A DNA stretch of 64,000 nt from Pseudomonas alkylphenolica (GTDB lineage Bacteria > Pseudomonadota > Gammaproteobacteria > Pseudomonadales > Pseudomonadaceae), in NCBI RefSeq assembly GCF_004025535.1, contig NZ_QJRG01000047.1, forward strand, positions 434,001 through 498,000. The letters are read 5' to 3'. The position numbers were made by a program, and so were the translations under genes. The notes beneath the pieces are model-generated. The model worked only from the letters and a program-made list of their open reading frames with translations. It was not told where the DNA came from and made no database searches. Below, piece by piece: positions 8,914 through 16,734 of the stretch (positions are counted from its first letter, which is position 1; each line of letters begins with the position of its first letter).

Positions 8914-11010
8914 TCAGTCGAGCATCTGTGCGATGCGTTGGGTCAGGGTGTCGAAGCCGAAGGGTTTGGTCAGTACCCGCGTGGAGTGATCGAACAGGTT
9001 ATCGCCGAACACCGAGTGTTCCGAGTACCCGGTAATGAACAGCACTTTAAGCCCGGGGCGCAGCTTGCGGGCGGCGTTGACCAACTGATGGCCATTGATG
9101 CCCGGCATGCCGACGTCGCTTATCAACAGGTCAATGACCGTTTCACTTTCAAGGACCTGCAGGGCACTGTGGCCATCGCTGAACGTCAGGACGGTATGCC
9201 CCAGGTCGCCAAGCACTTCGCTAACCAAAAGGCGCACGGCGGCCTCGTCGTCCACCAGCATCACCGTTTTGCGGCGTTGCCCGTTCGCCGGCTCGGTTAC
9301 AGGTTCCAGGGGCGTTGCGTCCAGCGCCGCAGTGTGGATGCGTGGCAGATACAGATGAACATGCGTGCCATGCCCGGGGGCGGACTGCAGGCGCACCTGA
9401 CCGCCGGATTGCCGTACAAACCCATACACCATCGATAAGCCGAGCCCGGTTCCCTGACCTGGCGGTTTGGTGGTGAAGAAAGGGTCGAACGCGCGGGTTT
9501 GTACGCTGGCCGACATGCCTGTGCCGGTATCGCTGACCGTCAGCCTGAGGTACTGCCCCGCTGGCAGTTCGAGGACGGCAGCCGCCTTTTCATCCAGGTC
9601 CATCGTGCTGGTTTCGACAATCATCTGCCCACCCTCTTGCAAGGCGTCGCGGGCGTTGATGCACAGGTTGAGCAGGGCGCTTTCCAGTTGCGGTGGATCA
9701 ATGTTGCTCAGCCAGCGCGCCGTGCTGCCGATGACCTTGACCTCAATGTGCGGCCCGACACTGCGCCGGATCAGGTCTTCCATGCCTGTCACCAGGCGAT
9801 TGATATCGGTAGGGCGTGGCTCCAGGGCCTGGCGTCGTGAAAATGCCAGCAACCGCTGGATCAATGAGGCCGCGCGAAGTGAGCTTTCTTCGGCTGCCAT
9901 CAGCATTCTGCCGATTTCTGCGTGTCGACCTTTAGCGAGCAACTTTTGTGATATCTCCAGGGCGCCAAGGATACCGGTCAGCAAGTTGTTGAAGTCATGG
10001 GCGATGCCGCCGGTGAGTTGTCCTACCGCCTCCATTTTCTGTGATTGGCGCAAGGCTTCTTCAGCCTTGCGCAACCGCTGTTGCTCGCTGACGCGTTCGC
10101 TGATGTCATAGGCAAACAGATAGGCGCCGATCAGGAGCCCCTCGCTGTCATGCAGCGCACTGAAGCGAAGTTCATAGTGGTGCGGCTGATCTCCTACGTT
10201 GAAGGTGTCGATTTCGGTGAAGGTTTGGCCTTGCAGGGCACGATTCCACAACGCCATGCCGCGAGCGCTGTCTTCGGGGCGATGGCGCATGCACGCAAGA
10301 AGATCATCACCGACCTTTGGTGCCACGCCGAATATGCGCTGGAACTCGTCGCGCGCGGCGCTGTTGATTGCCATCCAGCGTCCGTCACTACCCACCACCT
10401 GAATCTGTGCCAGTGTGGCTTCCACCACATCGGTAAGCACTTTACGCTCGGCCACGGCCTTGGCGACGCGTATTTCCAGGTTTTCATTGAGCCGGTTGAG
10501 TGCTGCTTCGGCGCGTTTGCGCGCGGTGACATCCTGGAACAATACAGCGACCTGATTATGCCCGGCCGGCTCCATGCGAAACGCACAGATACTCAAAAAG
10601 TGGCCGGTGGCCACAAGCTCCTGTTCAAAGCGAACCGGCTCTCCTGTGATCAACACCGGACGGTAGCGGGCAATCCAGTCATCGGCCTCTACCGGCACCA
10701 TTTTGCGCAGCGTTTGCCCCACGACATTTTCGATGCCGGCATGTTTGGCGTAGGCGGCATTGGCTTCGGTATGGATGTAATCGCTCAGCGGGCCATGGGG
10801 GCCATCGAAGAACTCGATGATGCAGAAGCCCTCGTCCATGGTGTCGAACAGAAAACGGTAGCGCTGCTGCGCTTCGAACAGCGCCTGTTCGGTATGTGCA
10901 TGCAGCTGTGCCGACCCTTGCTGTTGTGCAAGCTGGGACAGGAGTTGGGTATTTTCCTGCTGCAGCAGGTCAAGTCGCTGGCGCAGGGACTGAAGTTCAC
11001 TCGGCGGCAT
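8914..11010 (-). CDS. Hybrid sensor histidine kinase with PAS domains and C-terminal receiver
   Basis: A 698-residue soluble hybrid kinase. An N-terminal coiled coil (about 1-45) leads to two PAS domains (about 48-170 and 185-315, the first ending in FQDVTARKRAEAAL and the second in YDISERVSEQQRL). The HisKA box GGIAHDFNNLLTGIL holds the phospho-accepting His near residue 338. The ATP-binding domain shows N (LNLCINARDAL), G1 (VSDTGTGMS), F (FDPFFTTK) and G2 (GTGLGLSM) boxes. The receiver domain at about 580-695 has the acidic pair (MLVDDE) and the phospho-Asp in LLISDVGMPG near residue 632. There are no membrane segments, so the signal is cytosolic. No partner regulator gene is adjacent. Confidence 0.93.
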   Translation of the reverse strand: MPPSELQSLRQRLDLLQQENTQLLSQLAQQQGSAQLHAHTEQALFEAQQRYRFLFDTMDEGFCIIEFFDGPHGPLSDYIHTEANAAYAKHAGIENVVGQTLRKMVPVEADDWIARYRPVLITGEPVRFEQELVATGHFLSICAFRMEPAGHNQVAVLFQDVTARKRAEAALNRLNENLEIRVAKAVAERKVLTDVVEATLAQIQVVGSDGRWMAINSAARDEFQRIFGVAPKVGDDLLACMRHRPEDSARGMALWNRALQGQTFTEIDTFNVGDQPHHYELRFSALHDSEGLLIGAYLFAYDISERVSEQQRLRKAEEALRQSQKMEAVGQLTGGIAHDFNNLLTGILGALEISQKLLAKGRHAEIGRMLMAAEESSLRAASLIQRLLAFSRRQALEPRPTDINRLVTGMEDLIRRSVGPHIEVKVIGSTARWLSNIDPPQLESALLNLCINARDALQEGGQMIVETSTMDLDEKAAAVLELPAGQYLRLTVSDTGTGMSASVQTRAFDPFFTTKPPGQGTGLGLSMVYGFVRQSGGQVRLQSAPGHGTHVHLYLPRIHTAALDATPLEPVTEPANGQRRKTVMLVDDEAAVRLLVSEVLGDLGHTVLTFSDGHSALQVLESETVIDLLISDVGMPGINGHQLVNAARKLRPGLKVLFITGYSEHSVFGDNLFDHSTRVLTKPFGFDTLTQRIAQMLD

Positions 11011-11078
11011 ATCGGGGCGTTCCGGCCTGGGTTACGGACCAATATAGCGCTCGTGCGAAACAGAACAATGTCAGCGGG

Positions 11079-12491
11079 TTAAAACGAGCGCACAATCCGG
11101 CCCAGGGTTTCCATGGCTTTTTCCGATTGCTCGGTCCACGGGCTGCCGTAGTTCAGGCGGATGCAGTTGCGAAAGCGTTGGGTCGGCGAAAAGATCGGCC
11201 CGGGGGCGATGCTGATTCCTTGTGCCAGGGCCATCTGGAACAGCTTGAGCGAGTCCATCTGCTCGGGCAGTTCCAGCCACAGGAAGTAACCACCGGAGGG
11301 GTGGCTGACCCGGGTCTGCGCCGGAAAGTGCCGGGCAATCGCGGCCAGCATGGCGTTCTGTTGCTCTTCCAGGGCATAGCGCAGTTTGCGCAGATGCCGA
11401 TCGTAGCCACCGTGCTGCAAGTAGTCGGCGATGGCCGCCTGCGCAGGCATCGAGGCACACAGCGAGGTCATCAGTTTCAGTCGTTCGATTTTCTGCGCAT
11501 AGCGCCCGGCCGCGACCCAGCCTATGCGGTAACCCGGTGCCAGGCTCTTGGAAAACGAACCGCAGTGCATCACCAGGCCATCGGTATCGAAGGCCTTGGC
11601 CGGCTTTGGCGCCTGCGCGGCGTAGTACAGTTCGGCATAGACGTCATCTTCGATCAGCGGCACCTGATACTGGCGCAGCAGTTCGACCAGTTGCTGCTTT
11701 TTTTCCTCCGGCATGCTGGCGCCCACCGGGTTCTGGAAGTTGGTCATGCACCAGACGGCCTTGACCGGGTGCTTGGCCAGCGTTTGCCCCAGAACGCCAA
11801 GGTCGATGCCTTCACGTGGGTGCACGGGGATCTCCACCGCTTTGAGCTTGAGCCGTTCGAGCACTTGCAGGCAGGCGTAGAAGGCCGGGGCTTCGATCGC
11901 CACCAGATCACCGGGTTCGGTCACCGCCTGCAGGCACAGGTTGAGCGCCTCCAGCGCACCGTTGGTGATCAGCAATTCTTCCATCGGCAGCATCAAACCA
12001 CCGACCACGTAACGCAGGGCAATCTGACGACGCAAGTGCGGGTTACCCGGCGACAGGTCGGTGACCACCATACGCGGGTCCATCTCGCGGCTGGCGCTGG
12101 CGATGGAGCGGGCCAGACGTGGCAGTGGGAACAGGTGGGGGCTGGGGAAGGCAGAGCCAAAGGCGACGGTTTGCGGGTCCTTGATCGAGTCGAGAATCGA
12201 GAACACCAGTTCGCTGACATCCACTTCAGTGGACTCGCTGGCCTGTTCGATGATCTGCGGTTCGCTGAACGGCCTGGGTACGTGGGCATTGACGAAATAG
12301 CCCGAGCGCGGTCGTGCCCGAATGAGCCCGCGGCGCTCCAGCAGGTAGTAGGCCTGGAACACCGTGGATGGGCTGACGCCGTGGGTCTGGCTGGCGTAGC
12401 GCACCGACGGTACGCGCTGGCCGGGGCCCAGGACCCCAGAGCGAATCAGTTCGGCAATGTCGTCGGCGAATTTTTCGTAGCGTTTCATCAT
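11079..12491 (-). CDS. MocR-type regulator: GntR helix-turn-helix fused to an aminotransferase fold
   Basis: A 470-residue protein. Residues 1-75 form a GntR-type winged helix (IRSGVLGPGQRVPSVRYAS, then GVSPSTVFQAYYLLERRGLI). The remainder is a fold-type I aminotransferase with the PLP lysine in CGSFSKSLAPGYRIG. MocR regulators use PLP or a PLP-amino acid adduct as ligand and usually control amine, GABA, taurine or vitamin B6 genes. It lies 37 bases downstream of ccoG on the same strand, but no obvious amine pathway is near, so its target is unknown. Two tandem ATGs (12491 and 12488) are possible starts. Confidence 0.92.
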   Translation of the reverse strand: MMKRYEKFADDIAELIRSGVLGPGQRVPSVRYASQTHGVSPSTVFQAYYLLERRGLIRARPRSGYFVNAHVPRPFSEPQIIEQASESTEVDVSELVFSILDSIKDPQTVAFGSAFPSPHLFPLPRLARSIASASREMDPRMVVTDLSPGNPHLRRQIALRYVVGGLMLPMEELLITNGALEALNLCLQAVTEPGDLVAIEAPAFYACLQVLERLKLKAVEIPVHPREGIDLGVLGQTLAKHPVKAVWCMTNFQNPVGASMPEEKKQQLVELLRQYQVPLIEDDVYAELYYAAQAPKPAKAFDTDGLVMHCGSFSKSLAPGYRIGWVAAGRYAQKIERLKLMTSLCASMPAQAAIADYLQHGGYDRHLRKLRYALEEQQNAMLAAIARHFPAQTRVSHPSGGYFLWLELPEQMDSLKLFQMALAQGISIAPGPIFSPTQRFRNCIRLNYGSPWTEQSEKAMETLGRIVRSF

Positions 12492-12528
12492 GGCTCAAAA
12501 GGTTTCGACTGCTGCAGAGTGTATGTGA

Positions 12529-13941
12529 TCAGCGGTTCATCGGCGCGACAAAACGGCTGTGGGCGACGCTGGAAATGCCCGGCTGGTCGCTGTCGGTGAT
12601 CTCGAAGCCAATTGGCTGGGCGCTGCTTTTCGCGCGTTCCGCCAGCATCGCTACCGATACCGGGATCTCGCCCATCTCGCCGGCGGCCAGGGTAAATGAC
12701 GTGTTGCCATGCAGTTCGAAGCCCTCGGCGTCCACCAGGCGCAGGCGGTAATGCTGCGCTTGCTGGGTCTTGTTGATGACTTTGAGGGTGTAGATGTTTT
12801 CGATTTGCCCCAGGTTGTTTTCGCGGAACAGGCCGCGGTCCTTGATGACGTCCATCGACACCATCGGTCGCTGCTGCAGGGCAATGACCAGGGCGCCGAT
12901 CATCACCACCAGCACAGTGACGTAGCCGAGAAGGCGTGGGCGCAGCCAGTTGGTCTTGCCACCCTGCAGGTTGTGTTCGGACTTGTAGCCCACCAGGCCG
13001 CGGGCATAGCCCATTTTGTCCATGATCGAGTCGCAGGCATCGATACAGGCCGCGCAGCCAATGCATTCCATCTGCAGGCCATCGCGAATATCGATACCGG
13101 TCGGGCATACCTGCACGCACATCTGGCAGTCAATGCAGTCGCCCAAGCCGTTGGCCTGGTAGTCGCTGCCTTTTTTGCGCGGGCCGCGGGATTCGCCGCG
13201 TGCCGGGTCGTAGGCAATGGCCAGGGTGTCCTTGTCGAACATCACGCTCTGAAAGCGCGCATAGGGGCACATGTGCATGCACACCGCCTCACGCAGCCAG
13301 CCGGCATTGATGTAGGTGGCCCCGGTGAAGAACAGGATCCAGAACAGGCTGATGCCGCCCAGTTGCAAGGTGAACAGCGCTTCGGCCAGCGGCCGGATCG
13401 GGGTGAAGTAACCGACGAAGGTCAGGCCGGTGAGCACGCTGATGGCCAGCCACAGCGTGTGCTTGGCCGAACGCCGCGCCAGCTTGTTGAGGGACCAGGG
13501 CGCCGCGTCGAGTTTGATGCGCTGGTTGCGGTCACCTTCGGTGACCTTCTCGCACCACATGAAGATCCAGGTCCAGGAGCTTTGCGGGCAGGTGTAGCCG
13601 CACCACACCCGGCCGGCAAACACGGTGATGGCGAACAGGCCGAAGGCGCAGATGATCAACAGCGCTGACAGGAGAATGAAGTCCTGAGGCCAGAAGGTCG
13701 CCCCGAAAATGTGGAACTTGCTTTCAGCCAGGTCCCAGAGCACTGCCTGGCGGCCATTCCAGTCCAGCCAGACGGTGCCGAAGAACAGCAGGAACAAAAA
13801 GCCTGCGCCACCCAGGCGCAGGTTGCGAAACAACCCGGTAAAGCTGCGGGTGTGGATGTGTTTGTCACTGCTGGCGTTCTTCTTCTTGGCGTGAGAAGGC
13901 TCGGCAATTTCGACAATCTGGACAGGAATTCGATCGCTCAT
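12529..13941 (-). CDS. ccoG: Cytochrome cbb3 oxidase accessory protein CcoG (RdxA/FixG)
   Basis: A 470-residue membrane iron-sulfur protein. Five hydrophobic segments lie in residues 40-350, with a CGYTCPQSSW motif in the membrane part. Two ferredoxin-type 4Fe-4S sites follow: CIDCQMCVQVCP and CIGCAACIDACD. After the last membrane helix there is a C-terminal Ig-like FixG domain (about 360-470). CcoG is the cupric reductase that helps deliver copper to the cbb3-type oxidase. Its usual partners (ccoNOPQ, fixH, ccoI, ccoS) are not in this window, so this copy stands apart from that cluster. Confidence 0.95.
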   Translation of the reverse strand: MSDRIPVQIVEIAEPSHAKKKNASSDKHIHTRSFTGLFRNLRLGGAGFLFLLFFGTVWLDWNGRQAVLWDLAESKFHIFGATFWPQDFILLSALLIICAFGLFAITVFAGRVWCGYTCPQSSWTWIFMWCEKVTEGDRNQRIKLDAAPWSLNKLARRSAKHTLWLAISVLTGLTFVGYFTPIRPLAEALFTLQLGGISLFWILFFTGATYINAGWLREAVCMHMCPYARFQSVMFDKDTLAIAYDPARGESRGPRKKGSDYQANGLGDCIDCQMCVQVCPTGIDIRDGLQMECIGCAACIDACDSIMDKMGYARGLVGYKSEHNLQGGKTNWLRPRLLGYVTVLVVMIGALVIALQQRPMVSMDVIKDRGLFRENNLGQIENIYTLKVINKTQQAQHYRLRLVDAEGFELHGNTSFTLAAGEMGEIPVSVAMLAERAKSSAQPIGFEITDSDQPGISSVAHSRFVAPMNR

Positions 13942-14237
13942 GGTTCGTCGCTCATCAGGCCTCGATCAGGCCAGAGCACTATGGCGTCGCATCTGTTTGC
14001 ATAACAGGTTCAGGTATTTCTATAAAAACCGTATCAGATTTCACTCGATAGCGCTGAAGGCCCGGGTTTGCGGTGCTTTGCCCACGGCTATCGAGGTGGC
14101 TGCGACCATCCACCGCACCTGCTACAGCCGCTGGCACCGAGAGGCGGGCAAGCAGGTCGTCGCCGTCTGGTGCGCAATGTCGCACTTGCACCCAGGCGGG
14201 TGGTCCATCGAGAAAGGGCCGATCCTGGAGCACGTTG

Positions 14238-14762
14238 ATGGATGCCTGGTGGCAACAAATCTGGACGACATTGATCGCCGAGTTCGCCGACCTCAAGGAT
14301 ATAAAACAACTGACCCAGGTCACCGTGCGCCTGCTGATGGCGGCGCTGCTGGGTGGCATCCTGGGCTTCGAACGTGAGCTCAAGGGCAAGGCCGCGGGGG
14401 TGCGTACGCACATGCTGGTGGCCATGGGGGCAGCGCTGTTCGTGCTGGTGCCGCGCATGGCCGGGGTAGACGATGCAGCGTTGAGCCGGGTGGTGCAGGG
14501 CATTGTTGCCGGTATCGGCTTTCTCGGCGCGGGCACCATTTTAAAAGGGCATCACCAGCAACTGGATCACGTCAAAGGCCTGACCACGGCTGCAGGTTTG
14601 TGGATGACGGCGGCCATCGGTATTGCCGCGGGCATGGGGCGTGAAGCCACTGCGGTGATCAGCACGCTGCTGGCATTGCTGGTGCTGGGGCTGATGCCGT
14701 GGGTGGTAAACCGGTTCGAGAAGGACGATGAGGACGAAAACGAGGAGGGCAGGAAGCACTGA
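14238..14762 (+). CDS. MgtC/SapB-family membrane protein
   Basis: A 174-residue protein with the MgtC signature LLMAALLGGILGFERELKGKAAGVRTHMLV (positions about 29-58) and four hydrophobic segments in residues 25-150. ATG 14238 is preceded by GGAG at 14227-14230; the frame is open further upstream but without family similarity. In pathogens MgtC supports growth in low magnesium and restrains the F1Fo ATPase; this protein lacks the long C-terminal ACT-like domain of Salmonella MgtC, so it is the short SapB type. It converges with the CrcY small RNA, whose 3' hairpin overlaps its stop codon. The 296 bases up to ccoG contain no other gene that I can support. Confidence 0.88.
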   Translation: MDAWWQQIWTTLIAEFADLKDIKQLTQVTVRLLMAALLGGILGFERELKGKAAGVRTHMLVAMGAALFVLVPRMAGVDDAALSRVVQGIVAGIGFLGAGTILKGHHQQLDHVKGLTTAAGLWMTAAIGIAAGMGREATAVISTLLALLVLGLMPWVVNRFEKDDEDENEEGRKH

Positions 14763-14782
14763 GGGGAGCCTAAGCTCCCCTC
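14761..14782. terminator. Shared hairpin at the mgtC stop and the crcY 3' end
   Basis: GAGGGGAGC and GCTCCCCTC form a perfect 9-bp stem with a 4-base loop. The hairpin overlaps the last bases of the mgtC stop codon and closes the CrcY RNA coming from the other side. Neither strand has a T-run immediately after the stem, so the RNA end may rely on processing as much as on termination. Confidence 0.55.
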
Positions 14783-15118
14783 AAAGATTGTTGCGTGCTC
14801 TTTTTTTGTTATTGGAGGGCGGCCTGTTGTTGTTTTTGGTGACCGTTGCCTCTGTACCACTGGCGATCCCTATCCGGGATCAAGAGCAAACGTATTTTTT
14901 TGAGCGCTGATCTACTCTTATCATTGCTGATCCAACCGTGACCTTCGCTACCTTGGGGTAGTTTTATTGTTTTTTGTCAGGTTGCGGGGGCGAACCCCGG
15001 AAAAGCACATCTTCTCCAAAAAAATCTGTTAGCTGCGTCTCTGCCGTGTTGTTCTTGTTATGTCAGAGTCGTTACGTCTTGTTTTTATTGTGTGTCGCAC
15101 TTTTTATTGTTCTTGTAC
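14761..15118 (-). ncRNA. crcY: CrcY-type small RNA that sequesters Hfq/Crc
   Basis: The minus strand of this gene-free stretch carries six copies of the A-rich CA motif, AAnAAnAAnAA, at 15101-15114, 15079-15089, 15049-15059, 14964-14974, 14827-14837 and 14803-14813. These are the Hfq/Crc binding sites of CrcZ and CrcY. A sigma-54 promoter at 15129-15145 puts the first base near 15118 (a G), and a 9-bp hairpin at 14761-14782 marks the likely 3' end, giving roughly 358 nt. In P. putida CrcY lies between mvaB and an mgtC-like gene, exactly the arrangement here. The RNA relieves catabolite repression by titrating Hfq-Crc from target mRNAs. Family and position are strong; the exact ends are inferred. 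Confidence 0.9.
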
Positions 15119-15128
15119 CAAAGATATA

Positions 15129-15145
15129 GCAGATGCCGTGCCAAC
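15129..15145 (-). promoter_or_regulatory. Sigma-54 promoter of crcY
   Basis: Read on the minus strand the sequence is TTGGCACGGCATCTGCT: GG of the -24 element at 15143-15142 and GC of the -12 element at 15131-15130, with the right spacing for RpoN (consensus TGGCAC-N5-TTGC). The first transcribed base is expected near 15118. CrcY and CrcZ are known RpoN- and CbrB-dependent genes. Confidence 0.88.
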
Positions 15146-15255
15146 TTTTTAAAACCTAGTAAAATCAATGGGTTGAGATTTTCAGCAGGAAAGAGGGGCG
15201 GGGATTTCTGTCGAATTGTTTCCGTGTTACCCGGTTTTTTCCGGTAAAGCGTGGG

Positions 15256-15293
15256 GGCGGTAACACTCAGCCGTGCAGACTGCTGTTACCGCC
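15256..15293. promoter_or_regulatory. Inverted repeat upstream of crcY: CbrB site and/or mvaB 3' hairpin
   Basis: GGCGGTAACA (15256-15265) and TGTTACCGCC (15284-15293) are a perfect 10-bp inverted repeat with an 18-base gap. A further TGTTAC lies at 15225-15230. TGTTAC/GTAACA half-sites are, as I recall, the ones reported for CbrB at crcZ and crcY, and the distance of about 115 bases to the sigma-54 promoter suits an enhancer site. The same repeat begins 8 bases after the mvaB stop, so it could also fold as a 3' hairpin, though no T-run follows it. Confidence 0.55.
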
Positions 15294-15301
15294 ACCCTTT
15301 A

Positions 15302-16201
15302 TCAGGCTGCGCTGCGGGCGCGGGCCACGCGCGAGCCGTTGGCACGCCCCAGTATGCTGCTGATGCGCTGGCCGGCCAGGATCAATTGCTCCAGGTCGAT
15401 ACCGGTGTTGATACCCAGGCCCTGCAGCATGTAGAGCACGTCTTCGCTGGCAACGTTGCCGCTGGCACCCTTGGCGTAAGGGCAGCCGCCCAGCCCTGCG
15501 ACCGAGCTGTCGAACACGCTGATGCCCTCAAGCAAGCTGGCATAGACGTTGGCCAGGGCCTGGCCGTAGGTGTCATGGAAGTGCCCGGCCAACTGCGCCC
15601 GCGGTACATGCGCCGCCACCACCTCGAACAGGCGGCGGGTAGCGCCAGGGGTACCGGTGCCGATGGTGTCGCCCAGGGATACCTCGTAGCAGCCCATTTC
15701 GTACAGTTCGCGGGCCACCGGTGCGACCTGCTCGGCAGTCACCAGCCCTTCATACGGGCAGCCCAGTACACAGGACACGTAACCGCGCACGCGCACACCG
15801 TGCTCGCGGGCCGCCTCCATGATGGGGACGAAGCGCTGCAGGCTGTCGCTGATCGAGCAGTTGATGTTGCGCTGGGAGAAGGCTTCGGATGCCGCGGCAA
15901 ATACCGCCACCTCTTTCACGCCGGCGGCCAGGGCATCCTCGAAACCGCGCAGGTTCGGTGACAGGGCCGCATAGGTGACCCCGGCTTTTTGCTGGATACG
16001 CGAGAACACCTCGGCAGATCCCGCCATCTGGGGTACCCACTTGGGTGACACGAAGCTGCCTACCTCTATATAGGACAGGCCGGCTGCCGTCAGGTCGTCG
16101 ACCAGGCGAACCTTGTCCTCCACGCTGATGGGCTGGGCTTCGTTCTGCAGACCGTCGCGCGGGCCAACTTCGACCAGGCGAACGTTTTCAGGCAATGACA
16201 T
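15302..16201 (-). CDS. mvaB: Hydroxymethylglutaryl-CoA lyase
   Basis: A 299-residue soluble TIM-barrel enzyme that splits HMG-CoA into acetoacetate and acetyl-CoA, the last step of leucine and isovalerate breakdown. The N-terminal catalytic segment VGPRDGLQNE and the cysteine signature SVAGLGGCPYAKGASGNVA (about residues 258-276) are both intact, as is the metal-binding HFHDTYG. It lies 18 bases downstream of the MerR-type gene liuR, forming a two-gene operon under the palindromic operator at 16664-16679. The upstream pathway genes (liuABCD) are not in this window. Confidence 0.96.
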   Translation of the reverse strand: MSLPENVRLVEVGPRDGLQNEAQPISVEDKVRLVDDLTAAGLSYIEVGSFVSPKWVPQMAGSAEVFSRIQQKAGVTYAALSPNLRGFEDALAAGVKEVAVFAAASEAFSQRNINCSISDSLQRFVPIMEAAREHGVRVRGYVSCVLGCPYEGLVTAEQVAPVARELYEMGCYEVSLGDTIGTGTPGATRRLFEVVAAHVPRAQLAGHFHDTYGQALANVYASLLEGISVFDSSVAGLGGCPYAKGASGNVASEDVLYMLQGLGINTGIDLEQLILAGQRISSILGRANGSRVARARSAA

Positions 16202-16219
16202 GGCAGGGGTCCTCAGGGC

Positions 16220-16621
16220 TCAGTGGCTGTTTTTCTGGTTGTTCAGGGTGGCTGCCAGGGCTTGCTCGCAACGCTCCTGGGCGGTATCCAGTTCCAGCTG
16301 CATCTGCTGGATATCGAGCAACTGCTGTTCGAGCTGGCTGCGCCGGTTGGCGATCTTGGCCAGCATGCTGTGCAATTGCTTGAGGTTACCGCTGGTAGGG
16401 TCGTAGAGCTCGATCAGCTCGCGGCATTCGGCCAGTGAAAAGCCGATGCGCTTGCCACGCAAAATCAGCTTCAGGCTGACTTTGTCGCGGGCCGAATAGA
16501 CCCGCTCAAGGCCCCGACGCTCGGGGCTGAGCAAGCCTTGTTCCTCATAGAAACGGATGGCCCGGGTGGTGATGTCGAGCTCGCGGGACAGGTCGGAAAT
16601 GCTGTAGGTCTGGGCGCTCAT
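16220..16621 (-). CDS. liuR: MerR-family regulator LiuR
   Basis: A 133-residue MerR regulator. The N-terminal helix-turn-helix (YSISDLSRELDITTRAIRF, then the wing YEEQGLLSPERRG) is followed by a long dimerisation coiled coil (residues 75-125). There is no metal-binding cysteine, as expected for LiuR, which senses a branched-chain intermediate rather than a metal. Its position directly upstream of mvaB and the palindrome TTGACGTATACGTCAA in its promoter support autoregulation and control of leucine/isovalerate catabolism. Other MerR members cannot be excluded on sequence alone. Confidence 0.88.
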   Translation of the reverse strand: MSAQTYSISDLSRELDITTRAIRFYEEQGLLSPERRGLERVYSARDKVSLKLILRGKRIGFSLAECRELIELYDPTSGNLKQLHSMLAKIANRRSQLEQQLLDIQQMQLELDTAQERCEQALAATLNNQKNSH

Positions 16622-16663
16622 GGTCAGGCTCGGGAAAAGGGCATGAGCTAACCTACTGGCAGG

Positions 16664-16679
16664 TTGACGTATACGTCAA
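16664..16679. promoter_or_regulatory. LiuR operator and promoter of liuR-mvaB
   Basis: TTGACGTATACGTCAA is a perfect 16-bp palindrome, close to the TTTACGTAAACGTAAA-like LiuR motif. Read on the minus strand it supplies TTGACG as a -35 element; TAGGTT at 16655-16650 is a possible -10 after an 18-base spacer, the stretched geometry typical of MerR-controlled promoters. The liuR start codon is about 29 bases further on. Confidence 0.75.
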
Positions 16680-16734
16680 GCAAGGATTGGCCATCATAGC
16701 GCGGGCCGCCATCGGTCATCCCTCGGCAAGGCCT

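Noticed and set aside
10896..12599. A 567-codon frame opposite the MocR-type gene
   Set aside because: The minus strand holds a complete GntR/aminotransferase fusion; the opposite frame has no recognisable protein.
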